Shown in pieces: positions 1 to 6,743 of a DNA stretch of 9,527 bases. The translations under genes and the position numbers were made by a program. Numbering within the stretch: the first letter of the stretch is position 1; the number at the start of each line of letters is the position of its first letter. The stretch comes from DATLFQ01 sp035540915 (GTDB taxonomy: Bacteria; Actinomycetota; Acidimicrobiia; Acidimicrobiales; GCA-2861595). The stretch is taken from contig DATLFQ010000082.1 of the NCBI GenBank assembly GCA_035540915.1, positions 1 to 9,527 of the forward strand, given 5' to 3'. Below the pieces are notes generated by a model. It did no database searches. It saw nothing but the letters and a program-made list of their open reading frames with translations, and was not told the origin of the DNA.

Positions 1-1
1 G

Positions 2-436
2 ATCTACGGGGCGCTCTTGCTCGTGGTCGCCGCCACGCGCATCGACCCGCTCCGGGCCGAGAACCTCGACTTCGACATCGTGGGCCCGGGGTGGCTGGCC
101 GTCGTGGCGTTCGGTGCCCTCGTCATCGTCCATGGCATGGCTGTGACCGCGCTCGCCGCCCGCTACAGCCGGACCCTGCCCCTACCGTCGGCTGACCGGC
201 GGTCGCTCGCCCGGCATGCCCCGCTCGCCTTGCTTCTGCCGGCCGCCCCCGTCCTCGTTGTCGTCGCTGTCGTCGGGGCCCTCGCCGTCGGGCTCAGCCG
301 GGTGGAGCCGGTCGTGGCGTTCCTTCGATCGACGCGTGCCCTCGTCGTCGGTCGTTGGGCGCTTGTCGCCGTCAGCCTGGTAGCGCTTCCAGGCTCCGTG
401 TCGGCTCTCGTCGATATTGCGGGAAGCCAGCCCTAG
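2..436 (+). CDS. C-terminal part of a multi-pass membrane protein of unknown function
   Basis: The reading frame is open from the left edge of the window, so the true start lies upstream; 144 residues are visible, ending at a TAG at 434-436. The fragment has the tail of one hydrophobic segment (YGALLLVVAA), a loop with the phrase RIDPLRAENLDFDIVGPG, a clear membrane helix (GWLAVVAFGALVIVHGMAVTALA), a basic loop, a second long helix (APLALLLPAAPVLVVVAVVGALAVGL) and a final C-terminal helix. The DP...EN.DF...GP loop before a helix resembles uncharacterised actinobacterial membrane proteins as I remember them. No catalytic motif is visible and I assign no function. An internal TTG at position 17 would give a shorter frame, but the coding frame continues upstream of it, so a start there is unlikely. 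Confidence 0.72.
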   Translation: MYGALLLVVAATRIDPLRAENLDFDIVGPGWLAVVAFGALVIVHGMAVTALAARYSRTLPLPSADRRSLARHAPLALLLPAAPVLVVVAVVGALAVGLSRVEPVVAFLRSTRALVVGRWALVAVSLVALPGSVSALVDIAGSQP

Positions 437-445
437 CCGTGTCCG

Positions 446-502
446 CCGTCATCGCTCTAGATGACGGGACTCTGGCGACGGCGGCCCCACCGTCATGGGG
501 CC
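446..502 (+). terminator. Two adjacent hairpins downstream of the membrane protein gene
   Basis: Ten bases after the TAG there is a perfect inverted repeat, CCGTCAT (446-452) and ATGACGG (461-467), which closes to 8 bp with C453-G460 and leaves a 6-nt loop. A second one follows: GGCCCCA (483-489) and TGGGGCC (496-502), 7 bp with a 6-nt loop. Neither is followed by a T run, which is common for terminators in GC-rich actinobacteria. The position right behind a stop codon fits transcription termination. A third copy of CCGTCAT at 490-496 could pair with 461-467 instead, so two alternative folds are possible. Termination is inferred from position and structure only. Confidence 0.45.
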
Positions 503-964
503 CGTGTTCTGGGACACCGTTGTCGTCGTTGCGAAACTCGAGCCGTTGCGGGTTATGAGGCGCACGCTGCCGATGTCGAGTGACTCAGCGGGCGAACACC
601 ACCGGATCTGACCACGACGACCGCGTGGGCCCAAAGCGACCCACAGTTCTCCACATCGCCCCCTCGCGACCGCACGCCTCCAGGACGAGAGTTTCCGCCG
701 GGCCTCGCCGAGGTCCACCACAGCCCGCCATCATGGATCGGCCAGGAGGGGATCGCCCCCCCATACCCACGGGCACCGCGGCGGGCTCGAGAATGTCGAT
801 GGAGCCGGGGTTCGCCGAACGTGGGCCCGTGGCGCAGGTAGAGCACCCCCTCGGTGAGCGGCCCTTCCCGCCGGTCCACGCGGGCCGCACCCGGTCGCCG
901 GTCCGGGGACTCCGCCCGACCGCGCCGTCGCGCGCCATCAGGCGTCCGAAGGCAGTATGGCCCG
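503..964. other. Region without a convincing intact gene
   Basis: No reading frame here combines a good start, a ribosome binding site and a recognisable product. Several long open frames exist on both strands, but they are Arg/Pro/Gly-rich translations typical of GC-rich shadow frames. On the minus strand two neighbouring stretches in different frames look more like protein: REGPLTEGVLYLRHGPTFGEP (about 807-869) and then GSIDILEPAAVPVGMG (about 762-810). A further minus-strand stretch, GSVRLITRNGSSFATTTTVS (about 508-567), uses less GC-biased codons than the neighbouring genes. These may be remains of a decayed gene, but I could not identify a family with confidence. The last part before 965 probably holds the promoter of the following gene. 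Confidence 0.4.
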
Positions 965-1834
965 GTGCTCGATCCGACCCCGGGCCCGCCGCCGCCACGC
1001 CGGCTGCGGTACATCGTGATCCCCCACCCCGACGACGAGTTCTCGGCCTGGAGCATGGTGCAGCGCCGGCCGGACCTGTACATGGTGTTCGTGCTGCTCA
1101 CCCACGGCGAGCTGACCACGTTCGGCGACGGGCACGGGCTGCAGGAGCACCTCGGCGAGCGGGTGCCGCAGCCCCAGCCGTTCACCGGGGCCGGCACCTG
1201 GCGCCTGCGGGGCCAGCGGCTCGACTCCTGGCACACCTTCCTCGACGCCATGGCCGCGGTGGACGCCACCCTCGACGTGCCGGTCTCGATTCCCTCGCCG
1301 TCGTCGAGCTTCGAGCTGTTCGTGGGTGCCCGGTCGGCCCGGGTGGTCTTCGACCTGGGCGACGCCACGCTGACCCCGGCGTCGGTCAGCGAGGCGGTCC
1401 ACGAGGCGCGGGAGCTGCGGCGGGTGCACCTGCCGGTGCACGAGGAGCTGGACATGGTCGCCGCCGGGTACTGGAACCGCCACGACCCGGGATCGCTGCG
1501 CTACGTCCACCGCGACCACCGGGCCGTGCACCGGGCGCTGTGGTCGGTGGACCACGGGCTGCCCGGCCCGCAGTGGGGGCGGACCACCCACGGCGATCCC
1601 GACGCGGCCGCCCACGGGACCACTGCGACGGTCGACCTCGACCTCTACGAGGCGGCCATGGCGGTCGATCCGCCGCCAGCCGACCCCGCCGTGAACCCCG
1701 GCGCCCGCCGGAGCGGAGCCTTCCAGCACTGCTACGCCTGGTTACAGGACGCCTACTGGGCGGCAGGCGAGCGCGACGACGCCAGCATCTTCAGCCGGGC
1801 CCAGACGTTCTGGGCCCGGTTCGGCACCGCCTGA
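965..1834 (+). CDS. Divergent PIG-L/LmbE-family hydrolase (putative deacetylase)
   Basis: The 289-residue product has the two zinc-site signatures of the PIG-L/LmbE N-acetylglucosaminyl deacetylase fold. The first is a beta strand followed by HPDDE (residues 21-25, within RYIVIPHPDDEFSAW); the second is HRDH (182-185, within YVHRDHRAVHRAL), standing where the family usually has HPDH. A THGE phrase about 30 residues after HPDDE corresponds to the T.GE loop of the family. Family members remove acetyl groups from sugar-linked substrates; the substrate here is unknown. The middle region (residues 50-175) is unlike classical members, so this is a diverged branch. I chose GTG 965 because the conserved fold begins a few residues later and AAGG lies at 949-952. 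A longer frame from GTG 854 adds only an Arg/Pro-rich stretch. An in-frame ATG near the motif is absent. The gene converges on the small gene ending at 1855, with 20 bases between them. Confidence 0.72.
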   Translation: MLDPTPGPPPPRRLRYIVIPHPDDEFSAWSMVQRRPDLYMVFVLLTHGELTTFGDGHGLQEHLGERVPQPQPFTGAGTWRLRGQRLDSWHTFLDAMAAVDATLDVPVSIPSPSSSFELFVGARSARVVFDLGDATLTPASVSEAVHEARELRRVHLPVHEELDMVAAGYWNRHDPGSLRYVHRDHRAVHRALWSVDHGLPGPQWGRTTHGDPDAAAHGTTATVDLDLYEAAMAVDPPPADPAVNPGARRSGAFQHCYAWLQDAYWAAGERDDASIFSRAQTFWARFGTA

Positions 1835-1854
1835 CTTCTGCGCTGCCCGAGGGC

Positions 1855-2085
1855 TTAGGTGGTGGGGTTCTCGTCGGCGTGGTGGGACTCGTCCGAGTAC
1901 CGGGTCTCGGGCGCCGTCTCGTAGCCCTTGCCCAGCAGGCTGTTGCCGGCCAGCGCGTCGGCGGTGGCCGACTCGGTGTCGGGCCCGGTGCCCTGGTCGA
2001 CGATGCCGTTCTCGTTCTCGGTGGTGACCACCTTGATCTCGTTGCCGGCGCCGTCCCAGATGGAGTGCTCGAGCTTCTCGGCCAT
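1855..2085 (-). CDS. Small acidic protein of unknown function, 76 residues
   Basis: An ATG at 2085-2083 is preceded by a near-perfect Shine-Dalgarno sequence, AAGGAGA, six bases upstream, which makes this a convincing gene despite its size. The product begins MAEKLEHSIWDGAGNEIKVV and is rich in Glu, Asp, Asn, Thr and Gly, with few hydrophobic residues after residue 20. The N-terminal 20 residues look like a short beta-rich segment; the remainder (VDQGTGPDTESATADALAGNSLLGKGYETAPETRYSDESHHADENPTT) is probably flexible and soluble. There is no signal peptide, membrane helix or cysteine. I do not recognise the family. It shares its strand with the lipoprotein gene 59 bases upstream, so co-transcription is possible, but the strong private ribosome binding site and a TATCAG element near 2122-2127 (minus strand) allow its own promoter. 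Confidence 0.72.
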   Translation of the reverse strand: MAEKLEHSIWDGAGNEIKVVTTENENGIVDQGTGPDTESATADALAGNSLLGKGYETAPETRYSDESHHADENPTT

Positions 2086-2091
2086 GCGATG

Positions 2092-2098
2092 TCTCCTT
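2092..2098 (-). promoter_or_regulatory. Strong Shine-Dalgarno site AAGGAGA
   Basis: Read on the minus strand, AAGGAGA is followed by six bases and the ATG of the small acidic protein. It is the best ribosome binding site in the window and is the main reason for accepting that short gene and its start. Confidence 0.8.
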
Positions 2099-2144
2099 GA
2101 TCGTCGTCTCGGTCTGCGGCCCTGATACCCCCGACGGTCGGCTC

Positions 2145-3254
2145 CTAGCCCTCGAAGCGCACCACGAACACGTCATTGACGAAGTCGGGCGCCCGCCCGA
2201 ACCGGTTGAAGCCGAGAGCCCGGCCGTCGCCCGAGAACGTCGGCCGCCCCAGCAGACCGCCGGGGCCGACGCCGGTCACCGCCCGATCGGCCAACGTGAC
2301 GACCTGCACCTCGGTCTCCTCGCCGGCCGAGACGGCCACCGCCACGGCCCGGCCGTCGGGCGAGACGTCGGCGAGAACGACCTGGCGCCCGGTCCGGGCG
2401 GGCACCAGGGTTTCGGGCTCGGAGCCGGGCGACACGATGGCCACCGCCTCGCCGTACGCGACGACCCGCCGCCCGTCGGGGGTGAGGGCGAAACCGTTGC
2501 CCGGCAACGTCTGCTGGACTTCGCCTCCAGCGGAACGCAGGGTGACCTCACCGTCGGCGGCGACCACGAAGGTGCCGTCGGCCAGCTGGCCGACCTGGCT
2601 GGGCCCGGCGCCCGAGCCGGTGGCGAACAGCGGCGTGATCTCGCCGTCGTCGACGCCGATGGTGGCCACCAGGCCGTCACCGGTGGCCTCGCTGACGCCC
2701 CCGGCCAGCAGGGCGTTGCCGTCGTTCGACCAGGCCGAGATGCGCGGCTGGCGCAGCGACTCGTCGTCCTCCTGGACCGGCACGACCCGAAGGCCCTGCA
2801 GCTCGCCGGCCGCCGTCCGGGTCCCCACCCGCACCGACTGGAGGAACCCCTCGCACTCGTCCACCACTGCCACGCGGTCGCCCGGCCCCGGCACCAGGCG
2901 GCCCAGCACCGGCTCGGTCGCCGTCCCCAGCCGCAACCGGTCCCCGCCGGCCAGCGGCAGCCGGAACAGCACCGGCTCGGGCTGGCCCTCGCACCCCGGC
3001 TCGGGAAAGGCTCCGTCCTCTTCGGCCACGTACAGCGCCGACCCGTCCGGCGTGGCCCCTTCCACGATGCCCGACCCGATTCGCACCGGCTGCCCCGGCC
3101 GGGCGTAGTCCACCGACGCCGCGGGCGCCGGGGTCGTCGTGGTGGCGCCGCCGCTGGTGGACGTCGTCGTGCCGGCCGGGTCGTCGTCGCCGTTCCCGCA
3201 GGCGGCCCCCAGGGCGAGCACCAGCAGGACGGGGAGCAGCCGGGTTCGTGTCAC
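2145..3254 (-). CDS. Secreted lipoprotein with a TolB/WD40-like beta-propeller
   Basis: The 369-residue product starts MTRTRLLPVLLVLALGAACGNGDDD, a lipoprotein signal peptide with the acceptor cysteine at residue 19. The lipobox is slightly unusual because Gly rather than Leu stands at -3. An Asp-rich then Thr/Ser/Pro linker follows (about residues 20-50), typical of actinobacterial lipoproteins. The rest is made of repeated beta-strand units of PD40/WD40 type: TPDGSALYVAEEDG, TPDGRRVVAYGEAVAIV, SPDGRAVAVAVSAGEETEVQVV and SGDGRALGFNRFG. Together these suggest a six- or seven-bladed propeller on the outer face of the membrane, probably for binding rather than catalysis. GTG 3254 is preferred because it places Arg residues directly before the hydrophobic core; an in-frame ATG at 3278-3276 adds eight residues (MWLGYGPL) and overlaps the start codon of the divergent gene. 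The ligand is unknown. Confidence 0.8.
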   Translation of the reverse strand: MTRTRLLPVLLVLALGAACGNGDDDPAGTTTSTSGGATTTTPAPAASVDYARPGQPVRIGSGIVEGATPDGSALYVAEEDGAFPEPGCEGQPEPVLFRLPLAGGDRLRLGTATEPVLGRLVPGPGDRVAVVDECEGFLQSVRVGTRTAAGELQGLRVVPVQEDDESLRQPRISAWSNDGNALLAGGVSEATGDGLVATIGVDDGEITPLFATGSGAGPSQVGQLADGTFVVAADGEVTLRSAGGEVQQTLPGNGFALTPDGRRVVAYGEAVAIVSPGSEPETLVPARTGRQVVLADVSPDGRAVAVAVSAGEETEVQVVTLADRAVTGVGPGGLLGRPTFSGDGRALGFNRFGRAPDFVNDVFVVRFEG

Positions 3255-3264
3255 AAGCGGTCCG

Positions 3265-3271
3265 TACCCTA
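3265..3271. promoter_or_regulatory. Shared symmetric -10 element for two divergent genes
   Basis: TACCCTA on the plus strand reads TAGGGTA on the minus strand, so the same seven bases offer a TAnnnT -10 box in both directions. On the plus strand TACCCT ends six bases before ATG 3277, which fits a leaderless transcript starting at or next to the A of the ATG. On the minus strand TAGGGT (3271-3266) ends 11 bases before GTG 3254, giving a leader of only a few bases. Neither gene has a visible Shine-Dalgarno site, consistent with leaderless starts. No clear -35 box was found on either side. The assignment is inferred from sequence only. Confidence 0.5.
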
Positions 3272-3276
3272 ACCAC

Positions 3277-6200
3277 ATGCACCTCCTCGACGGCCGGCCC
3301 GTCCTCAGTGCCTCGGACCTGGTGGGCTTCCTGGCCTGCGAGCACCTCACCCAGCTGGAGCTGGCCGCCCTGCGGGGCGAGATCGCCCGCCCCGACCGGC
3401 AAGACCCGGAGCTGGACGTGCTGACCCGCCGGGGCGAGGAGCACGAGCGCCGCCACCTGGAGCACGTGCGGGCGGCAGGCGGCACCGTGGTGGAGATCGC
3501 CGCCCCCTCCGGCAGCGACGGGGCCGCCCTGGCCGCCGCCGAGGCGGCCACCGTGGCCGCCATGGTTACCGGCGCGGCCGTGATCTACCAGGCCGCCTTC
3601 TTCGACGGTCGCTGGCGCGGCCAGGCCGACTTCCTGCAGCGGGTGGACCGGCCCAGCCGCTTCGGCCCCTGGTCCTACGAGCCGGTGGACACCAAGCTGG
3701 CCCGCAAGGTCAAGGCGGCGGCCGTGCTGCAGCTGTGCCACTACGCCGAGCACGTCGAACGCCTCCAGGGGGTTGCCCCCGAGCACCTGCACGTCGTGAC
3801 CGGCGACGGCGAGTCGTCGCCGCTGCGCCTGGCCGACTTCGCCGCCTCCTACCGCCACGCCAAGGCCCGTGCCGAGGCCGTCGTGTTCGCCCTGCCGGCG
3901 GCCACCTACCCGCTCCCCGTCGAGCACTGCGGCATCTGCCGCTGGCAGCCGGTGTGCGAGGCCCGGCGCCGGGCGGACGACCACCTCTCCCTGGTGGCCG
4001 GCATGCGCCGCTCGCAGACGGCCCGCCTGGAGGCGGTGGGCGTGGCCACGGTGGCCGCCCTCGCCGACGCGCCACCGGAGCTCGGCGCCGGCATCGGCCC
4101 GTCCACCCTCGACCGCCTGACCGCGCAGGCCCGGCTGCAGGTCCGGCAGCGGGCCACCGGGGTCACCACCTCGGAGCTGGTGGCCCCGGTCGAGGCGGGC
4201 AGGGGGCTGTGCCTGCTGCCGGCGCCGTCGCCCGGCGACCTGTTCTTCGACATCGAGGGCGACCCGTTCGTGGGCGACGCCGGCGTCGAGTATCTGCTGG
4301 GCGTCGTGGAGGCGGCCGGGCCGGGGGCAAGCTACCGGGCCTTCTGGGGCCACGACCCGGCCGGCGAGAAGAGGGCCTTCGAGGCGTTCGTCGACCTGGT
4401 CGGCGAGCGCCTGGCCGCCTGGCCGGACATGCACGTCTACCACTACGGCTCCTACGAGCGCACCGCCCTGTGCCGGCTCATGGGGCGCCACGCCACCCGG
4501 GAGACCGAGATCGACCGCCTGCTCCGGGGCGGTGTGCTGGTGGACCTCCTCCGGGTGGTCCGCCAGGGCGTGCGGGTGTCGGAGGAGTCCTACTCCCTCA
4601 AACGGATCGAGCACCTCTACCGCCCGGGCCGGGACACCGGCGTGGCCGACGGCCGGACCAGCATCGTGGCCTACGAGGCGTGGCTGGCCTCGGGCGACGG
4701 CGCCATCCTGGACGGCATCGCCGAGTACAACCGGGACGACTGCCTGTCCACCGGGCAGCTGCGGGACTGGCTGGAGTCACGGCGAATCGACGCCGCCGGC
4801 GAGGAGGGGCCGCTTCCCCGGCCCGCGCCGAGGAAGCCGGACCCCACCGACGACCAGGCCGCCGTCGACGCCGAGCTGGCCGCGCTGGGCGCCCGCCTGC
4901 TGGCCGGCGTCCCCGACGACCCGGCCGAGCGCACCGCCGACCAGGCCGCCACCTGGCTGCTGGCCCAGCTCCTGGAGTACCACCGCCGGGAGGACCGCCC
5001 CGAGTGGTGGGCCTACTTCCGGCGACTGGAGCTGACCGACGACGAACTGGTCGACGACGCCGACTCGATCGGCCAGCTCACCTTCGACGGCGACCTGGGA
5101 AGGCACCTGCGGACGGAGGTTTCCCGGTACCGGTTCCCGCCGGAGCAGGAGCACAAGGTCCGCGAGGGCCACCAGTTGGTGGACCCCCGCACCGGCGCAT
5201 CGGCCGGATCGGTGCTGGCGATCGACTCGGGCCGCGGCGTGCTGGACCTCAAGCGCCCGAAGGGGGCCACCACCCATCCGAGATCGGTCGTGCCGAGCGG
5301 GCCGCTCAACAATCGGCCGTTGCGCCAGGCCATCGCCCGCCTCGCCTCGGCGGTGGCCGACCACGGCCTGGGCGGCCCGGGCACGCACGGTGCCGTGGCC
5401 GACCTCCTGCTCGGCCGCCGGCCCCGGCTGCGCGGCACCGCCACCGGGCCGGGCGGCGCGCTGGCCCACCCGGGCGAGGACGGCCTCGACACCGCGGTGC
5501 GCCTGGCCAACCGGCTGGACGGCAGCTGTCTGGCGGTCCAGGGCCCGCCCGGCTCGGGCAAGACCTACACCGGCGCCCGCATGATCGTGGCCATGGTGGC
5601 GGCCGGCCAGCGGGTCGGCGTCACGGCCAACAGCCACAAGGCCGCCGGCAACCTCCTGGCCGAGGTGCGCCGGGCGGCGGCGGCGGCGGGCATCCCCCTG
5701 CGGGCCCTCCAGAAGTGCGCCGAGCACGAGTGGTGCGGGCCGCAGGTGGCCGAGCGGGGGGACAACGCCGTCGTCGTCAACCGGCTGGCCGAAGGGACGG
5801 TCGACGTGGTGGCCGGTACGGCGTGGCTCTTCGCCCGGCCGGACGTGGCCGGCCGGCTCGACACGCTCGTGGTCGACGAAGCCGGCAAGTTCTCGCTGGC
5901 CAACGCGGTGGCCGCCGCCGGCTCGGCCACCAACCTGGTGCTGCTCGGCGATCCCCAGCAGCTGGCCCAGCCGGCCAAGGGCGTGCACCCGCCGGGCAGC
6001 GCGGCGTCGGTGCTCCAGCACGTGCTGGGGGACCGGGCCACCATCGCGCCCGACCGCGGCCTGTTCCTCGGCACCACGTGGCGGATGCACCCCGACCTGT
6101 GCGCGGTTGTGTCCGAGGCCTTCTACGACGGCCGGTTGCTGGCCCACCCGTCCTGCGTCCAGCAGCGCGTGGCCGACGGGCCCTGGGCGGGCGGCAGCGG

Positions 6201-6684
6201 CCTGCGCTTCGTGCCGGTGGAGCACGCCCACAACCGCACGACGTCGGCCCAGGAGGTCGACGAGGTGGTGGCCGGTGTCGCCGCCCTGGTCGGCCGGCCC
6301 TGGACCGACCGGCACGGCCGCACGCGCCCGCTCACCCTCGACGACATCCTGGTGGTGGCCCCCTACAACACCCACGTCGGGCGGCTGCAGGCCGCCCTGC
6401 CGCCGGGCGCCCGCGTCGGCACGGTCGACAAATTCCAGGGCCAGGAAGCAGCGGTGGCCATCTTCTCGATGGCCACGTCGTCGGCCGCCGACCTGCCCCG
6501 GAACCTCGAGTTCCTCTACAGCGCCAACCGCCTGAACGTGGCGGTGTCGCGAGCCCGGGCACTCGCCGTCGTGGTGGCCAGCCCGGCCCTTTTGTCGGCC
6601 CGCTGCCGCCGGCCCGAGCAGCTCCGGCTGGTGAACGCACTGTGCCGCCTCGCCGAGTTGGGCCGCCAACCGATCGCCTGCTGA
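3277..6684 (+). CDS. RecB/Cas4-like nuclease, RNase H-fold exonuclease and SF1 helicase fusion (TM0106-like)
   Basis: This 1135-residue protein has three enzymatic parts in order. Residues 1-230 form a RecB/Cas4-like nuclease: D118 in GQAD, D138-T-K140, Q152...Y156, and four cysteines (C21, then C218, C221, C227 in CGICRWQPVC) spaced as in Fe-S-stabilised nucleases. Residues about 320-495 form a YprB-type RNase H-fold exonuclease: FFDIEGDP with D325 and E327, HYGSYE (389-394), VDLL with D423, and YNRDDC (484-489). Residues about 740-1120 form a UPF1/DNA2-type SF1 helicase: GPPGSGKT (756-763), DEAG (867-870), GDPQQL (891-896), TWRMHP (934-939), VDKFQGQE (1050-1057) and NVAVSRAR (1087-1094). 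All key residues seem present, so it should bind Fe-S and ATP and unwind and cut nucleic acid. The combination matches the TM0106 RecB-like nuclease family as I know it; the cellular role is not established but repair or defence is plausible. A 46-residue upstream extension of the frame was rejected because it overlaps the divergent gene and its promoter. Confidence 0.92.
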   Translation: MHLLDGRPVLSASDLVGFLACEHLTQLELAALRGEIARPDRQDPELDVLTRRGEEHERRHLEHVRAAGGTVVEIAAPSGSDGAALAAAEAATVAAMVTGAAVIYQAAFFDGRWRGQADFLQRVDRPSRFGPWSYEPVDTKLARKVKAAAVLQLCHYAEHVERLQGVAPEHLHVVTGDGESSPLRLADFAASYRHAKARAEAVVFALPAATYPLPVEHCGICRWQPVCEARRRADDHLSLVAGMRRSQTARLEAVGVATVAALADAPPELGAGIGPSTLDRLTAQARLQVRQRATGVTTSELVAPVEAGRGLCLLPAPSPGDLFFDIEGDPFVGDAGVEYLLGVVEAAGPGASYRAFWGHDPAGEKRAFEAFVDLVGERLAAWPDMHVYHYGSYERTALCRLMGRHATRETEIDRLLRGGVLVDLLRVVRQGVRVSEESYSLKRIEHLYRPGRDTGVADGRTSIVAYEAWLASGDGAILDGIAEYNRDDCLSTGQLRDWLESRRIDAAGEEGPLPRPAPRKPDPTDDQAAVDAELAALGARLLAGVPDDPAERTADQAATWLLAQLLEYHRREDRPEWWAYFRRLELTDDELVDDADSIGQLTFDGDLGRHLRTEVSRYRFPPEQEHKVREGHQLVDPRTGASAGSVLAIDSGRGVLDLKRPKGATTHPRSVVPSGPLNNRPLRQAIARLASAVADHGLGGPGTHGAVADLLLGRRPRLRGTATGPGGALAHPGEDGLDTAVRLANRLDGSCLAVQGPPGSGKTYTGARMIVAMVAAGQRVGVTANSHKAAGNLLAEVRRAAAAAGIPLRALQKCAEHEWCGPQVAERGDNAVVVNRLAEGTVDVVAGTAWLFARPDVAGRLDTLVVDEAGKFSLANAVAAAGSATNLVLLGDPQQLAQPAKGVHPPGSAASVLQHVLGDRATIAPDRGLFLGTTWRMHPDLCAVVSEAFYDGRLLAHPSCVQQRVADGPWAGGSGLRFVPVEHAHNRTTSAQEVDEVVAGVAALVGRPWTDRHGRTRPLTLDDILVVAPYNTHVGRLQAALPPGARVGTVDKFQGQEAAVAIFSMATSSAADLPRNLEFLYSANRLNVAVSRARALAVVVASPALLSARCRRPEQLRLVNALCRLAELGRQPIAC

Positions 6685-6689
6685 CCCCG

Positions 6690-6720
6690 GTCGGGTCGCC
6701 ACCCCTTCAGTGCACCCGAC
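6690..6720. terminator. Hairpin in the convergent gap, probable bidirectional terminator
   Basis: GTCGGGT (6690-6696) and ACCCGAC (6714-6720) form a perfect 7-bp stem with a 17-base loop, five bases after the stop codon of the nuclease-helicase gene. A short palindrome, ACCCCTGGGGT (6724-6734), follows. The PIG-L gene ends from the other side at 6744. Placement between two convergent stop codons fits termination for both strands. No T run is present and the loop is long, so strength is uncertain. Confidence 0.45.
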
Positions 6721-6743
6721 GTGACCCCTGGGGTGTCGTCGGA

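Noticed and set aside
640..660. DnaA-box-like sequence (TTCTCCACA)
   Set aside because: A single copy with one mismatch to the usual box, with no cluster and no AT-rich unwinding region; not an origin.
820..900. tRNA-like stretch (GGGCCCGTGGCGCAGGTAGAGCACC)
   Set aside because: It resembles an acceptor and D arm, but no matching 3' acceptor strand, anticodon arm or T loop (TTC-A/G-A) follows, so it is chance similarity.
854..964. Longer N-terminus of the first PIG-L-type gene from GTG 854
   Set aside because: The added 37 residues are Arg/Pro-rich with no conserved look and no ribosome binding site; the fold starts right after GTG 965.
1843..1854. GCCCGAGGGC as a terminator between the convergent genes at 1834 and 1855
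   Set aside because: The stem is only four base pairs with a two-base loop, too tight and weak to call.
3139..3276. Upstream extension of the nuclease-helicase frame
   Set aside because: It lies inside the signal peptide and linker coding region of the divergent lipoprotein gene and across the shared promoter; the family start MHLLDGRPV fits ATG 3277.
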